64,000 nucleotides of DNA. Origin: Diploptera punctata (taxonomy: Eukaryota > Arthropoda > Insecta > Blattodea > Blaberidae). The notes below the pieces were generated by a model. That model made no database searches. It was not told the DNA's origin and saw only the letters and a program-made list of their open reading frames with translations. The stretch is taken from contig JASPKZ010009882.1 in the NCBI GenBank assembly GCA_030220185.1, positions 62,001 to 126,000 of the forward strand, read 5' to 3'. Shown here one piece after another: positions 43,760-53,293 of this stretch (within the stretch, counting starts at the first letter, position 1; each line of letters begins with the position of its first letter). Made by a program: the position numbers and the translations under genes.

Positions 43760-43884
43760 CCTTCCTTGGTAATTCTGCCCGAGGACACTTCTTTCACTGC
43801 AATCATAGCATTTCCATGCTATGCTTTGTAGCTTTACTAGGGAATTATATTTGTGATCGGTCGCTTCCCGTTGCTTTCCACACC
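43760..43884 (-). mobile_element. SINE-A 3' fragment
   Basis: TCTGCCCGAGGACACTTCTT, ATAGCATTTCCATGCTATGC and CGTTGCTTTCCACACC match the 3' half of the family in reverse; the head is replaced by a microsatellite. Confidence 0.8.
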
Positions 43885-43885
43885 A

Positions 43886-43927
43886 ATAATAATAATACTA
43901 ATAATACTAATAATAATGATAATAGTG

Positions 43928-44003
<76 letters not shown>
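43886..44003. repeat. (AAT)n microsatellite
   Basis: Long AAT run; the poly-Asn and poly-Ile ORFs over it are artefacts. Confidence 0.95.
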
Positions 44004-44005
<2 letters not shown>

Positions 44006-45024
44006 TTTAAGTTATTAGCATAAACACCATTTCGGGATTGGTTATTGAAAGATGACACAAAACTAAATACCTAAAATTTGCTGGTCACAATTGTACCAAA
44101 TGTTGACATGTAATATAATAATTTGTAAGTAAATAAGGGAGATTGGTCTATTAAATTTATATTCAGGACCTTGACTTGTTTACAATATAATAATTTGGAA
44201 ACAAATGAGGGGAATTTTTCACATATTTCCTATCATGTACCACCAGTTATTTACATGCAAACTTACTAATTAAGTTTAGCACGGCTATTAATATGTTAGT
44301 GAACGTGGAGTCAATTTTCAGAAAATAACAGGATTTTACTTTCATAATTACCGATAATTTTATAATGCTGTAAATTGCTAAAATAAGACATGGTATGAAA
44401 TAAATTGTTCATCCACAATAATAACAATACAATCTGAAAGACCATGCACTTTGTATCTAATAATTTAAATTGGCGATACAGTTATTCTAAAAATTTAATT
44501 GAGTCGCTCAAAATGACCTTAACGGAAAGAGCGGGGGGCGTCAAAATACAAAATGCTACCTCTGGGAAACGGACTGATACGGGGGGACCCTCCTCCTCAA
44601 CTTTTTTCAACCAGGTTTTAGAATATGCAGAGGGAGGAATTTCTTTAAATGCTAGATGATACAATCTACAACAGATTGTACCAGCGACATTACCTAGCTT
44701 TTGTCGGTGAATTACGCTTACGGAAATATTATACAGTTTCGATACATAAGTACATTTTCTACCACGTTAACTTTTTGACTTACATGTTGGTATACACAGT
44801 AAATCAACATGAATAAAAGTCCGTTGTTCCATCTTATGTTTCGAAGCAATGTAATTGCCAAGTTTATACACTATGTTCTCCTAACAGCAATATTCTTTTC
44901 TGAAAGCTAACAGTTCTTCCTCACTCATAAGATAGTCGTATGAGTTCTATTGTTTTGTTGAGGTGTAGCTTTCATTCTTCCGCCAAGAAATACATTAAGT
45001 TTAGTTTAAAATATTCTGTAAATG
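44004..45024. other. Unassigned sequence
   Basis: About 1 kb without a recognised gene or repeat. Two overlapping ORFs at 44444-44664 on opposite strands show no familiar motif. Confidence 0.4.
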
Positions 45025-45245
45025 GTATTAGAAGATCTCGGGGTATAAGGCCGTGGTTAATAAATGGTGTTTTTCCCGACGTTTCACCCTCGGCTGTGAA
45101 GGGAGAAACACAGCCGAAATTCCAACCAGGGAAAATTACCTACAAGAATTCGCCACTGAAGATGCCCTACGTAGTCGAGGGAGAAACATCTGGGAAATAT
45201 GCCAGTTATGGACCACGGCACGAAATCTTATACCATGACTTCCGA
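45025..45245. mobile_element. Penelope-like terminal region (putative), copy 2
   Basis: It has two inverted hammerhead-like halves. Minus strand: GAAACGTC (45085-45078) with stem II CCCT/AGGG but without a CUGAUGA. Plus strand: a fuller motif at 45153-45193. The ends are GGTATAAGGCCGTGGT at the left and GACCACGGCACG with CTTATACC at the right, inverted relative to each other and related to the unit at 22557-22762. Confidence 0.45.
45153..45193 (+). ncRNA. Hammerhead-ribozyme-like motif
   Basis: Order: CCA (stem I), CTGAAGA (45156-45162, core CUGANGA), TG, CCCT/AGGG stem II (45165-45168 with 45078-type loop then 45178-45181), A, GAAA, CATC, TGG (stem I partner). Stem III is C-A mismatched and stem II has a bulge, so activity is doubtful. 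Confidence 0.45.
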
Positions 45246-45449
45246 CCTTGAAAGCCTGTATTCTATAATACCCTGTAAATGTTAGGTCATGACTGTAAAT
45301 TTCATTGCCAACTTCATTCAATATTTAACCACAATTAGATATCAACATTCGTTAACAAGCAAATACTACAATTTCAATCACATGGATTGGTACAATTTCT
45401 ATAATTTTCCTTGGTTATATTAGATATTCTTCGCAAAGTAAAAGAGAGA
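45246..45449. other. Unassigned sequence
   Basis: Nothing recognised. Confidence 0.4.
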
Positions 45450-45905
45450 AATATTGAAAAAATAAAATAGCAAGGCCGTACACGAAGTTATGAAGAACAA
45501 CCTATCAATTCAAGAGCTTCGGAGTTATTTTCTGTTCCATTTATAAATATCTCAGAGAAAAGGATTTACCGTCAGGGATGTATTCTTGTGTGGGAGTGAG
45601 CAATGACATTCATTGTGTATATTCACAACAAGAAACACTGTTTGCGACAAGTTTGTTATATTTAGAGAGGAGCAGAACTAACTTCATCGCCGGGATGGAT
45701 TGGTAAAGAGGATTCTTGAAACGTCAAGGAAATCTCAGTTTGCGAAAACCTCCTAAAAGTCTCTCTAGAGCACAATTCCGAGGGCTGTATAAAAAAAAGA
45801 TGTACAGAACTGTTTTGAAAAAATGGAAACAGTTCTCAAAGATTATGAGCTATTCAATAAACCAGAATGTGATTTAAATATGAAAGAGTTTGAGACTTCC
45901 AACTA
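45450..45905 (+). pseudogene. Pogo/CENP-B-type transposase fossil
   Basis: Across frames it reads AGMDWLRGFLKRQGNLSLRK-like sequence, PPKSLSRAQF, then KKMETVLKDYELFNKP, in the order of the second DNA-binding (CENP-B/Tc5-type) half and linker of pogo-group transposases. Upstream, EEQPINSRASELFSV does not clearly belong. Frameshifts occur near 45715 and 45790. The catalytic domain is not visible. Confidence 0.6.
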
Positions 45906-46245
45906 CAGAGTAGATCATTCATAATTGTATCTTAGAAAGAAAAAGAGTAATGGTTTCTTTAACTAACAAAGAAAGAAGTGAAAATGTAACTGTTGTTTCA
46001 AACTGTAATGTGGCAGGTTGCAATTGTACATTTCATATATGACAAAGATAGAAATAAACTACCGGAGTAAGATTCCATTTTGAATTAGATTTTATTTTCA
46101 GAAGAACTAAGTTAGTATATATTTTTTTAATTCCTTTGAAATGTGGATAAACATTCATTTTTAATTACAGAAGTTTAAAATTGTGTTTTATAGGCCTACT
46201 AATATTCCATACTGTAAGTATTAATGATTGGAAATGTACCATCCA
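45906..46245. other. Unassigned sequence
   Basis: AT-rich; nothing recognised. Confidence 0.4.
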
Positions 46246-46584
46246 TCCATCCGCAGTAATTCTGCCCGAGGGCAGGTCCTTCACTTCAATCATAGCATTT
46301 TCATGCTATGCTTGCAGCTTTGCTAGGGAATTGTAGGTGTGGTAGCTTCTCGTTGCTTTCCATATCGGTGAAGGATGATGATGATGATAATGATAAGGCT
46401 GATGATGATGATGGCCTATGATTTCGGGGACCGTTTGGGCCTTAAAGTTTTCCTGACTTTGTCTTACAGGTGAGGAAAAACCCCGATAAAAACCTCTCCC
46501 AGAAAAAACTGCCCCGACCGGGTATCGAACCTGGGCCCGCTGCGTGACAAGGCAGCACGCTACCTCGAGACCACAGCGGTGGGC
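46246..46584 (-). mobile_element. SINE-A copy
   Basis: Full-length looking minus-strand copy: CCATCCATCCGCAGTAATTC at the 3' side and ACCTCGAGACCACAGCGGTG at the head. Box B on the minus strand reads GGTTCGATACCC. Confidence 0.88.
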
Positions 46585-46844
46585 AAATGTACCATATACG
46601 ATCACAAATGCACCATGATGAATACAATTCCAATCTAATCACAGATTGAAATGTGATACAATATTTAGACAACGCGAAACTTCTTATGATTCCATGAGCT
46701 CTACTATTGTACATTAAAGTTTGCTTTTCACTATGCAAGCTCAAGATTCACATTAATACCAATGTAAATGTTGAAAAACAATTTGCTGTAAAAGTGATCG
46801 AAAATATAGGCCTACCACCTTACCATATGTATGATTGTAAGACG

Positions 46845-47255
46845 TGATGCTGCATTAATAGATGGCTTGAATGAATTGCTATCGACTACCGAAAGTTTAT
46901 GTTTTCAGATAAATGAAAGCATAACCAAATATATAAGCTGCCTTAATGAATATGAACCCGGACGATCACATACAGATAGTAGAATATAACTTTGAGAGGA
47001 TCGAAATATTTAAGTACATATCATGGTTAAATTTTACCAGAGTCTAACAATCATACAATATAATTACAAATTAGGCTGACAGCTAGCAAATGAAGCTATT
47101 ATGCTTTACAAAATATACTTAAAAGAGAAATTGAATAAATTATGTTTAAAAAATATTCGTCATATCGTAATTTATGGAAATGATCAACGACTGACTAATA
47201 TCTGGGAAAGTAAAGTCTTTATTTGGACCAATACTTGAAGAAGAAATATGGAGGA
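46845..47255 (+). pseudogene. RT-like fossil, strongly decayed
   Basis: Discontinuous frames give DALIDGLNELLSTTESLCF, then QINESITKYISCLNEYEP and a YNFERIEIFKYISWLNFTR stretch, which resembles the region after the RT catalytic box (L....GL.IN..KTKY...., F.YLG). Later codons give HIVIYGNDQR-like sequence. Weak similarity by eye only. Confidence 0.4.
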
Positions 47256-48369
47256 TCATGACAAAAAAAGAACTATAAATTATTACAATGAAACACAATA
47301 AAACTACCTAATAACGACAATACCATATTTGGTTGAAAAAAAAATCAACAAAAAAAATCATTGTGTTAAATTACAAATAAAGCTCTCATATATGCATGAC
47401 CAGTAACAGTTTCATCCCCATTCTGTGAATAAATTCTTAGAAAACGTGCATTTACAATTAATATTTTATCTTTGTTGTTGGCTTATAGGAATCACATGAC
47501 GGTATTCTCTACCCCACAATAATTTAAGGATTTCTGCATTGATTAATTTTTTTATGATTTATAAAATAATCCACTTTAACTGTCAGATGTAATCTCTCCC
47601 CTTCTCACTCTCACTTGACCATAGATTATTTTTTTATAGATGACACACGTTTCCATGGTCTTAGAGTGTCACGACTGTGGAAAAATTATTTTTAATTCTG
47701 GAACACATTATTGTTCGTTGGCCATAGCATAACTAGAATTATTCATCAGTGCGTTTACTTCGCGCACTCCGCAGGTCCGTGACATCATTGTTGTACTTGG
47801 GGAAACAAGAGGTGAATTGGTACTACTTATTACTTAAATATATAGACTCATTTGTTATTACTGAAAAGGCATTTCAAATCTGAATTTGTACGTAAAAGTG
47901 ATTCTAAGTGAAGCAATACTTATAACTGACTGCAAAATTATCGCTTGTGGCACAAGACAGGGGCCGTCTCAACAATAAAACAAACAGAGACAGCATTTTC
48001 TTTCAGGTCTATGCTAGGGGTTATAATTTAGAGTGAGAGGTAGCCCTTAGGCTATAAGACGACAATTTAGTTACGGACCCCACCCGCAAGATAATGGTGG
48101 GCGAAGTTTACCGATATTTAAATCATCTAAACATAAAACTTAATGAGGAGATTTGAGGAATATCCTACCCACAATGAGAAGTGGTCATAGCGTTTGACTC
48201 TGCCTGCCACGCGCGCTGTCGATCGTTCTATTCTTCGAAGTCATTTGAATTGTTTTAAATGTTAATTATAATTGATAGTTATCAATTACTTTAATATATT
48301 TTATTATGGGCACATTCTGTGTACACCGAAGTTCCGCCTATGGATTTAACTCACATGGTAGTTAAGGGT
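47256..48369. other. Unassigned sequence
   Basis: About 1.1 kb; no gene or repeat recognised. Confidence 0.4.
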
Positions 48370-48374
48370 CTCTC

Positions 48375-48655
48375 TGAATAAGTGGTTAGCACAAATGGCA
48401 GGACCACTTCAGTGGTATGGACATGTACAACGAAATTTGGAAGAACAGTGGCCTAAACGGGTATTGGATTGGATGGTACCAGGCAGAAGAAAGAGGGGGG
48501 AAAGCAGAGGAACATGATATGAGCGAATATATGATGCCATGATAAAGAGGGACAATGGGAAGACAGTAATCTCTGGAAAGCAAGAATCAAGAGCGAACTG
48601 CTCTAATGTGGAAAGTCTGTATTAAGTATTAAGTATTAAGTATTAAGTATTAAGT
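48375..48655 (+). mobile_element. RTE-like 3' fragment with TTAAGTA tail
   Basis: Reads AGPLQWYGHVQRNLEEQWPK, RVLDWMVPGRRKRGESRGT-like tail sequence and then ends in five copies of the heptamer-like TATTAAG (48619-48654). Compare RLQWYGHVKIMPEQRLPK at 6821-7078. Confidence 0.75.
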
Positions 48656-48656
48656 C

Positions 48657-48820
48657 ATGGGGTAGCGTCGATCCCCGGGTTCGATCCCTGTTCTGTAAAA
48701 ATTTTTGAGTGAGATTTTTCGGGCTTTTTCCTCACCTGTAAGACAAATATCTGGAACTTTAAGGCTCAAACGGTCCGCGAACATCATCTGGTCATCATAA
48801 TCATCATTATCACTTTCGCC
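48657..48820 (+). mobile_element. SINE-A relative, 5' damaged
   Basis: TCGATCCCCGGGTTCGATCC contains a duplicated box B region; the central CTCACCTGTAAGACAAATAT and AAACGGTCCGCGAACATCAT blocks follow. The head before box B is missing. It starts exactly at the end of the preceding TTAAGTA tail. Confidence 0.75.
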
Positions 48821-48828
48821 ATATTTAG

Positions 48829-48900
48829 TGTGTGTGTGTGTGTGTGTGTGTGCGTGTGTGTGTGTGGCGTGTGTGTGTGTGGCGTGTGTGTGTGTATGTA
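48829..48900. repeat. (TG)n microsatellite
   Basis: GT run with regular GGC interruptions at about 14-nt spacing. Confidence 0.95.
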
Positions 48901-48922
48901 TGTGAATGGTGGTTTCGTCTAA

Positions 48923-49475
48923 TAACACTGAGCAACAAAGAATAAACTCTTTTTGTCTCAGAAAGAAAAATATGTGATTCTGATAGTATTTTTTCTCCTG
49001 AATTCAAATATGATATCGTTTTTCTCCATCACGCAAGGTTTCCGAGAGAACAGGCATTTATAATTTCAAACATTTTAATATTTTCTGCATTCGTAACTCC
49101 ACAATATTCGAATATTCGGACTCACCTAGAAAGTAAGAAATGATTTTCTCCTATATTTCGCCTGTGGAGCATCCCTCTTGATGGTCCAACAATAATCGGC
49201 CAGCATGTTAGGATTTCATTTGCCTTGATGTCTCTTTTCCATAACTGAAATCTCCTGACGAAAATATTCCCCGTGCTCATCGCTTAATGTGCGAAGATTT
49301 TCCGGGAAGAAATATAGGTTTATTAAAAAATAATTATTTAAATCCATTAATTGACATTTAAATAAAAAAAACAATTCCGAATAAGCCCTACATATTTGAA
49401 AACACGATAAAAAACTGCATTAAGTACAACTATTGGTACCCATGAGACAAAAATCATGTTGACCAGTGCAATATG
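48923..49475 (-). mobile_element. Family D repeat, copy 5
   Basis: Minus strand from AACACTGAGCAACAAAGAAT to ATCATGTTGACCAGTGCAAT. The antisense coding tail (about 49130-49315) includes the codons for SDEHGE and FPENL, with frame damage. Confidence 0.72.
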
Positions 49476-49689
49476 TTCTCTCGGAGGAGGCCTTGACATT
49501 GAGCTGATCATTCATTCGGGGAGGCCCTTCATGCACTGTGCGGTCAAAAAAGTATGTATGTAATCCATAGTTAAAATTCCTCTGCCACAGGTCGTGTCAC
49601 CTGAAGGACCAGGTGACGTGAGGCACGTAAAAGTACCGATAAGGTGAGAGATTAAACTGCGTTAATTGAATGCAATTATCTTAATGGAA
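49476..49689. other. Unassigned sequence
   Basis: GC-richer stretch with no match elsewhere in the window. Confidence 0.35.
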
Positions 49690-49977
49690 AACCAGACGTA
49701 ATAAGAACAGTTAAGTCTCGTACGCTGCGATTGACACGTGTTGCACAAGTGAATAATAGAAGAGGGGCATGGAAACTTCAGCTAGGAAAGGCAGGTCCCG
49801 AGAAGATTGGCCAAGAATGAGGTGGGAGAATAATATTAACAATGATTTGAAGAAGATTAATTATACAGGGATTAACTAGCAAATGTTAGCTCAGAATAGG
49901 GTTATATTGAAGGCATATGTCCCTGCGGCCATGAAACTGGAGTTTCAAAGTGTATTAGTATGTTACAGTAAGTAGAG
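49690..49977 (+). mobile_element. LINE-1w 3' fragment, old
   Basis: AAGAACAGTTAAGTCTCGTA, AGAATGAGGTGGGAGAATAA and ATTATACAGGGATTAACTAG match the tail-coding region with many changes; the end CCTGCGGCCATGAAACTGG is recognisable but the terminal TAAG run is lost. Confidence 0.75.
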
Positions 49978-50115
49978 TCTTCAGGTTGAGATAATAACAT
50001 TTAACGGCTGGGCGACCCGATAATCTGGCCACATGTCTCTTTACGGCACATATGGATATGACGCCAGCATCCAGCTAGTAGGCCAAGGGCCTTCTAGACC
50101 TGTCGCATCATGGAA
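49978..50115 (+). mobile_element. SINE-C 3' fragment
   Basis: CAGGTTGAGATAATAACATT through AGGCCAAGGGCCTTCTAGAC and TGTCGCATCATGGAACTT matches the 3' half of 10668-10990. The tRNA-like head is absent. Confidence 0.7.
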
Positions 50116-50410
50116 CTTCTATGTAGTTTTAAAACTGTGTTGCATTTATTATTCAAAGTGCAAATGAACAATCTTGGTACAAAATACAAACAAACGCTAG
50201 ATTCATTTGCATGGTAATTGTTAACAGGAAATGTGTCTCTTAAACTACTTGCACAGTATAGAGGCTCGTGAATGCAAACATTTTTTGCATTTGTCTCTTG
50301 CTGGGTTTCACTTGCACAAGGATTTTATTCCATAAACACATGATCTCACATAACATTCATGTGAAAGTGCTGTATATTAGCAGGTCTTTATCAGTCTCCA
50401 TTTACATCAT

Positions 50411-50886
50411 GTTTCATTTCACTTGTTATCTTAAATATCCCGTAGTTTAATTTCACTTGTTATCTTAAATATCCCGTAGTTTCATTTCACTTGATATCTT
50501 AAATATCCCGTAGTTTCATTTCACTTGTTATCTTAAATATCCCGTAGTTTCATTTCACTTGTTATCTTAAATATCCCGTAGTTTCATTTCACTTGTTAAC
50601 TTAAATATCCCGTAGTTTCATTTCACTTGTTATCTTAAATATCCCGTAGTTTCATTTCACTTGTTATCTTAAATATCCCGTAGTTTCATTTCACTTGTTA
50701 TCTTAAATATCCCGTAGTTTCATTTCACTTGTTATCTTAAATATCCCGTAGTTTCATTTCACTTGTTATCTTAAATATCCCGTAGTTTCATTTCACTTGT
50801 TATCTTAAATATCCCGTAGTTTCATTTCACTTGTTAACTTAAATATCCCGTAGTTTCATTTCACTTGTTATCTTAAATATCCCGCA
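50411..50886 (+). repeat. 34-bp tandem array, 14 units
   Basis: 476 bp, exactly 14 units of GTTTCATTTCACTTGTTATC plus TTAAATATCCCGTA. Units are nearly identical. Unit 2 has GTTTAATTT, unit 3 has CTTGATATC, units 6 and 13 have CTTGTTAAC, and the last ends CCCGCA. Unspaced direct repeats, so not a CRISPR. Confidence 0.97.
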
Positions 50887-50954
50887 GTTAAGGGAGATGC
50901 ATATACACTCTGCTCTTCATTTTGCTTGAATAATATTTAATAATAATGAATAAA

Positions 50955-51212
50955 GGTAGTGTGTTACCACCACAGACCATAGGAGGCCCTTGGGGTAGTA
51001 GTAGGTTAAGGCTCCCACTTTACTAGACTATCAGCAGTTGATGACAGCCGGGTTGTCAGCCTTGCGTGACGGCCCCCTTTAACCCCAGAAGAAGCGCCTG
51101 GTTTTCATTTCCATTAGAGGATGAGTCAACCCAAGGGCCATAGTGGCATCACAAAGTTTTTAGTCAGTTTTTAAAAATCGACCCCCATCGAGACTCGAAC
51201 TCTCGACCTTCC
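50955..51212 (-). mobile_element. SINE-B copy, head truncated
   Basis: Matches the family body from ACAGACCATAGGAGGCCCTT to the box B (minus strand GAGTTCGAGTCTCGAT), then runs into a poly-T tract at 51213-51255. Box A is missing. Confidence 0.85.
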
Positions 51213-51256
51213 TTTTTTTTGTTTTTGTTTTGTTTTGTTTTTTTTTTTTTTTTACT
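51213..51256. repeat. Poly-T tract
   Basis: T-rich run with G interruptions, replacing the SINE-B head. Confidence 0.9.
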
Positions 51257-51304
51257 TTCCTCCTGTTGTAGGACCTTCACTCCATTTAAGAGATTTCCAA
51301 GATA

Positions 51305-52468
51305 CAGTAAAACGTGTTTAATCCGGAACGTGAATAATACGGAAATATTTCCAATGTGAACAAATATATTGGTCCCGGCGAAATAATAGTAATTTTACGT
51401 GTATTTATTTTACATAAAACGGAACCTGCCCAACGCTAAAACGGAAAGATATTTCTATACAATTCACGAAAAAAAATATAAAGCGGAAAAACAGAGAGAG
51501 AAATAAATTAGTTTCCACGCCATTGAATACCCGTTAGGCCTAAAACAACAAGGAATGATTCCTGCCGCCGGGTGAATTCTACCTATACCTGATATTTTCT
51601 TTCGGCCTCACTGCAAACCCATTATGCGAAATGCAGATACTGTGCATGTCTTAGAAACAACCATTGCACTGTAAAATCTTAAAGTAATTTAAGTTCTGGG
51701 ACTGATCTCTCACAGATAGCGTTCTGAATTTACGAAATAATGATGGGTAAAACGTATATTTCATTGCCATTAAACGAAAAAAAGTGAAATTGATTGAAGA
51801 TAAAAGACTCCCAGTGCGCGAAATAATGACTAAATTTAAATGTGGAAAAACTCAAGTTTATGAGACTTTAAAACACAATGAAAAAATAATGAATGAATGG
51901 ATGCAAGAAAATTGTAAAAAAAGTGAAAACTAAAATAAAAAAATAAAAAAATGAAATAAAGAAATCAATGAAATAGTGTGGGAGTGTTTTACAAGTGCAC
52001 GATCTAAAAATCTCCAAATTTCCGGAGCGATGCTCCAAAGTCAAGCTCTGGTTGTTGCTAAATCCTTAACGATTTAAAAGCATCTTCATGTTGGTTTTAC
52101 AGTTTTAAAAGACAACACAATGTAGTGTGGAATGAAATTTGCGGGGAACCAAAGGATGTGAACAAAAGTGTAGTTAGTGAGCGGAAACCGAAACTGCATA
52201 CTTTAATTTCAGGATACGCGCGTAGGAGACATTTTTAACGCTGACGAAACGGGACTGTTTTTTCGCGGGTTACCGTCGAAGTCGCTTGTACGTACTGTAC
52301 TTCACTTTTCAACGGAAGCGGAACTACAATTAAACCAAACGTAAAATAGGCATATACGGTACTCTATAATATAAGATCATTAATAAGCTTTAGTTTTTTA
52401 TAATGCGGAATTTTGTCTAATGCGGAAAAAATGGTCCCATGCGATTCCGCTATGAGCAAGTTTTACTG
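51305..52468 (+). mobile_element. Tigger/pogo-like transposon, internally deleted
   Basis: Termini CAGTAAAACGTGTTTAATCC (51305) and AGCAAGTTTTACTG (52468) are inverted repeats with TA on both sides (51303-51304 and 52469-52470). A second inverted match inside the ends is ATAATACGGAAATATTTCC against GGAAAAAATGGTCCC/CCGCAT-type sequence. At 1164 bp it is far shorter than an autonomous Tigger (more than 2 kb), so it is a deletion derivative. Confidence 0.88.
51770..52285 (+). pseudogene. Tigger/pogo transposase remnants
   Basis: Fragments in order: LNEKKVKLIEDKRLPVREIM and KFKCGKTQVYETLKHNEKI (N-terminal helix-turn-helix), NEIVWECFTSARSKNLQISG and AMLQSQALVVAKSL (CENP-B-type second DNA-binding half), then FNADETGLFFRGLPSKSL, where the D of NADETGLF is the first catalytic residue. 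Everything downstream (the other catalytic aspartates) is deleted. Stops and frameshifts separate the fragments. Confidence 0.88.
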
Positions 52469-52470
52469 TA

Positions 52471-53291
52471 TTGATTTGGGCTCCTTACTTAATACACATA
52501 AGAGAATTGTAATAACAGTCTTGAGTGTTGCTTCCTTTGGAAGGGAAGTAAAGGTGTGAGTTGCGAAACGTAGATTCAGGCACCAAAATAGTGAATGCAA
52601 ACCTAAAATAAGAGTACTCTCAACATATTGTCACCAGTAATCGATTCGTAGGATTCAGATGGAATTTCTTATAAATAAACACCACAAATGTTCACACAAA
52701 ACTTCCAATTTCACTTTATTTACTTCACAGAATTTCACTGTTTCTTCGCAAAAAAAAATGCTGCTATTGTATATCTGGCTTAACTTGGCAGAGAGAGAAA
52801 GATGGATATATAAGGGTAGATACTTGACCGCTTTCGTTCAGTTGCAAAAGAAAGAATCCACCCTGTTGTCAGTTTTCGTCTTCCCCCTTTCCCCTATTAA
52901 CATCTGGTGAAGAAACACCGACAACACTGCTGCGAGTGAGAGAGGTGACCACAGCTGTCTCTTTCTACAAATTTCTTGCAAAGTTAAGCCAGACGCATAA
53001 AGTCTCTTGCTTATCAATTTAAATGACAGTCCTCTCTGTTCTCTCGCTGACAGTTTCGTTTAGATCGTCATCATGTCTTTAAAGGCAACTTCATCGGTCC
53101 ATTATTCGGACAGAGCTGCAACTGGCCGGTCCGACCCTCGCATCTCTATGTGATGGACAGAACCATCTGGAACCCAGTATAGATATTTCTCGAACCCAAG
53201 TCTCGAGAACCGAACTTTCGGAATGGATTGAGAGACGCTTGTGGAAAGTTCTCCGAGTGCTTTCCGATTCGTGTGTCCTTCTCTATAATAA
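52471..53291. other. Unassigned; weak inverted repeat
   Basis: No gene recognised. A 16-nt inverted repeat, CTGGCTTAACTTGGCA near 52774 and TGCAAAGTTAAGCCAG near 52977, encloses about 190 bp and may mark a small element. Confidence 0.35.
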
Positions 53292-53293
53292 TA

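Noticed and set aside
45718..45725. GAAACGTC, the 3' core of the hammerhead, on the plus strand
   Set aside because: No CUGANGA lies upstream at a suitable distance, and the bases are codons of the pogo-type transposase fossil.
50411..50886. CRISPR-like regular repeat
   Set aside because: The 34-bp units are directly adjacent with no unique spacers, and the setting is eukaryotic.
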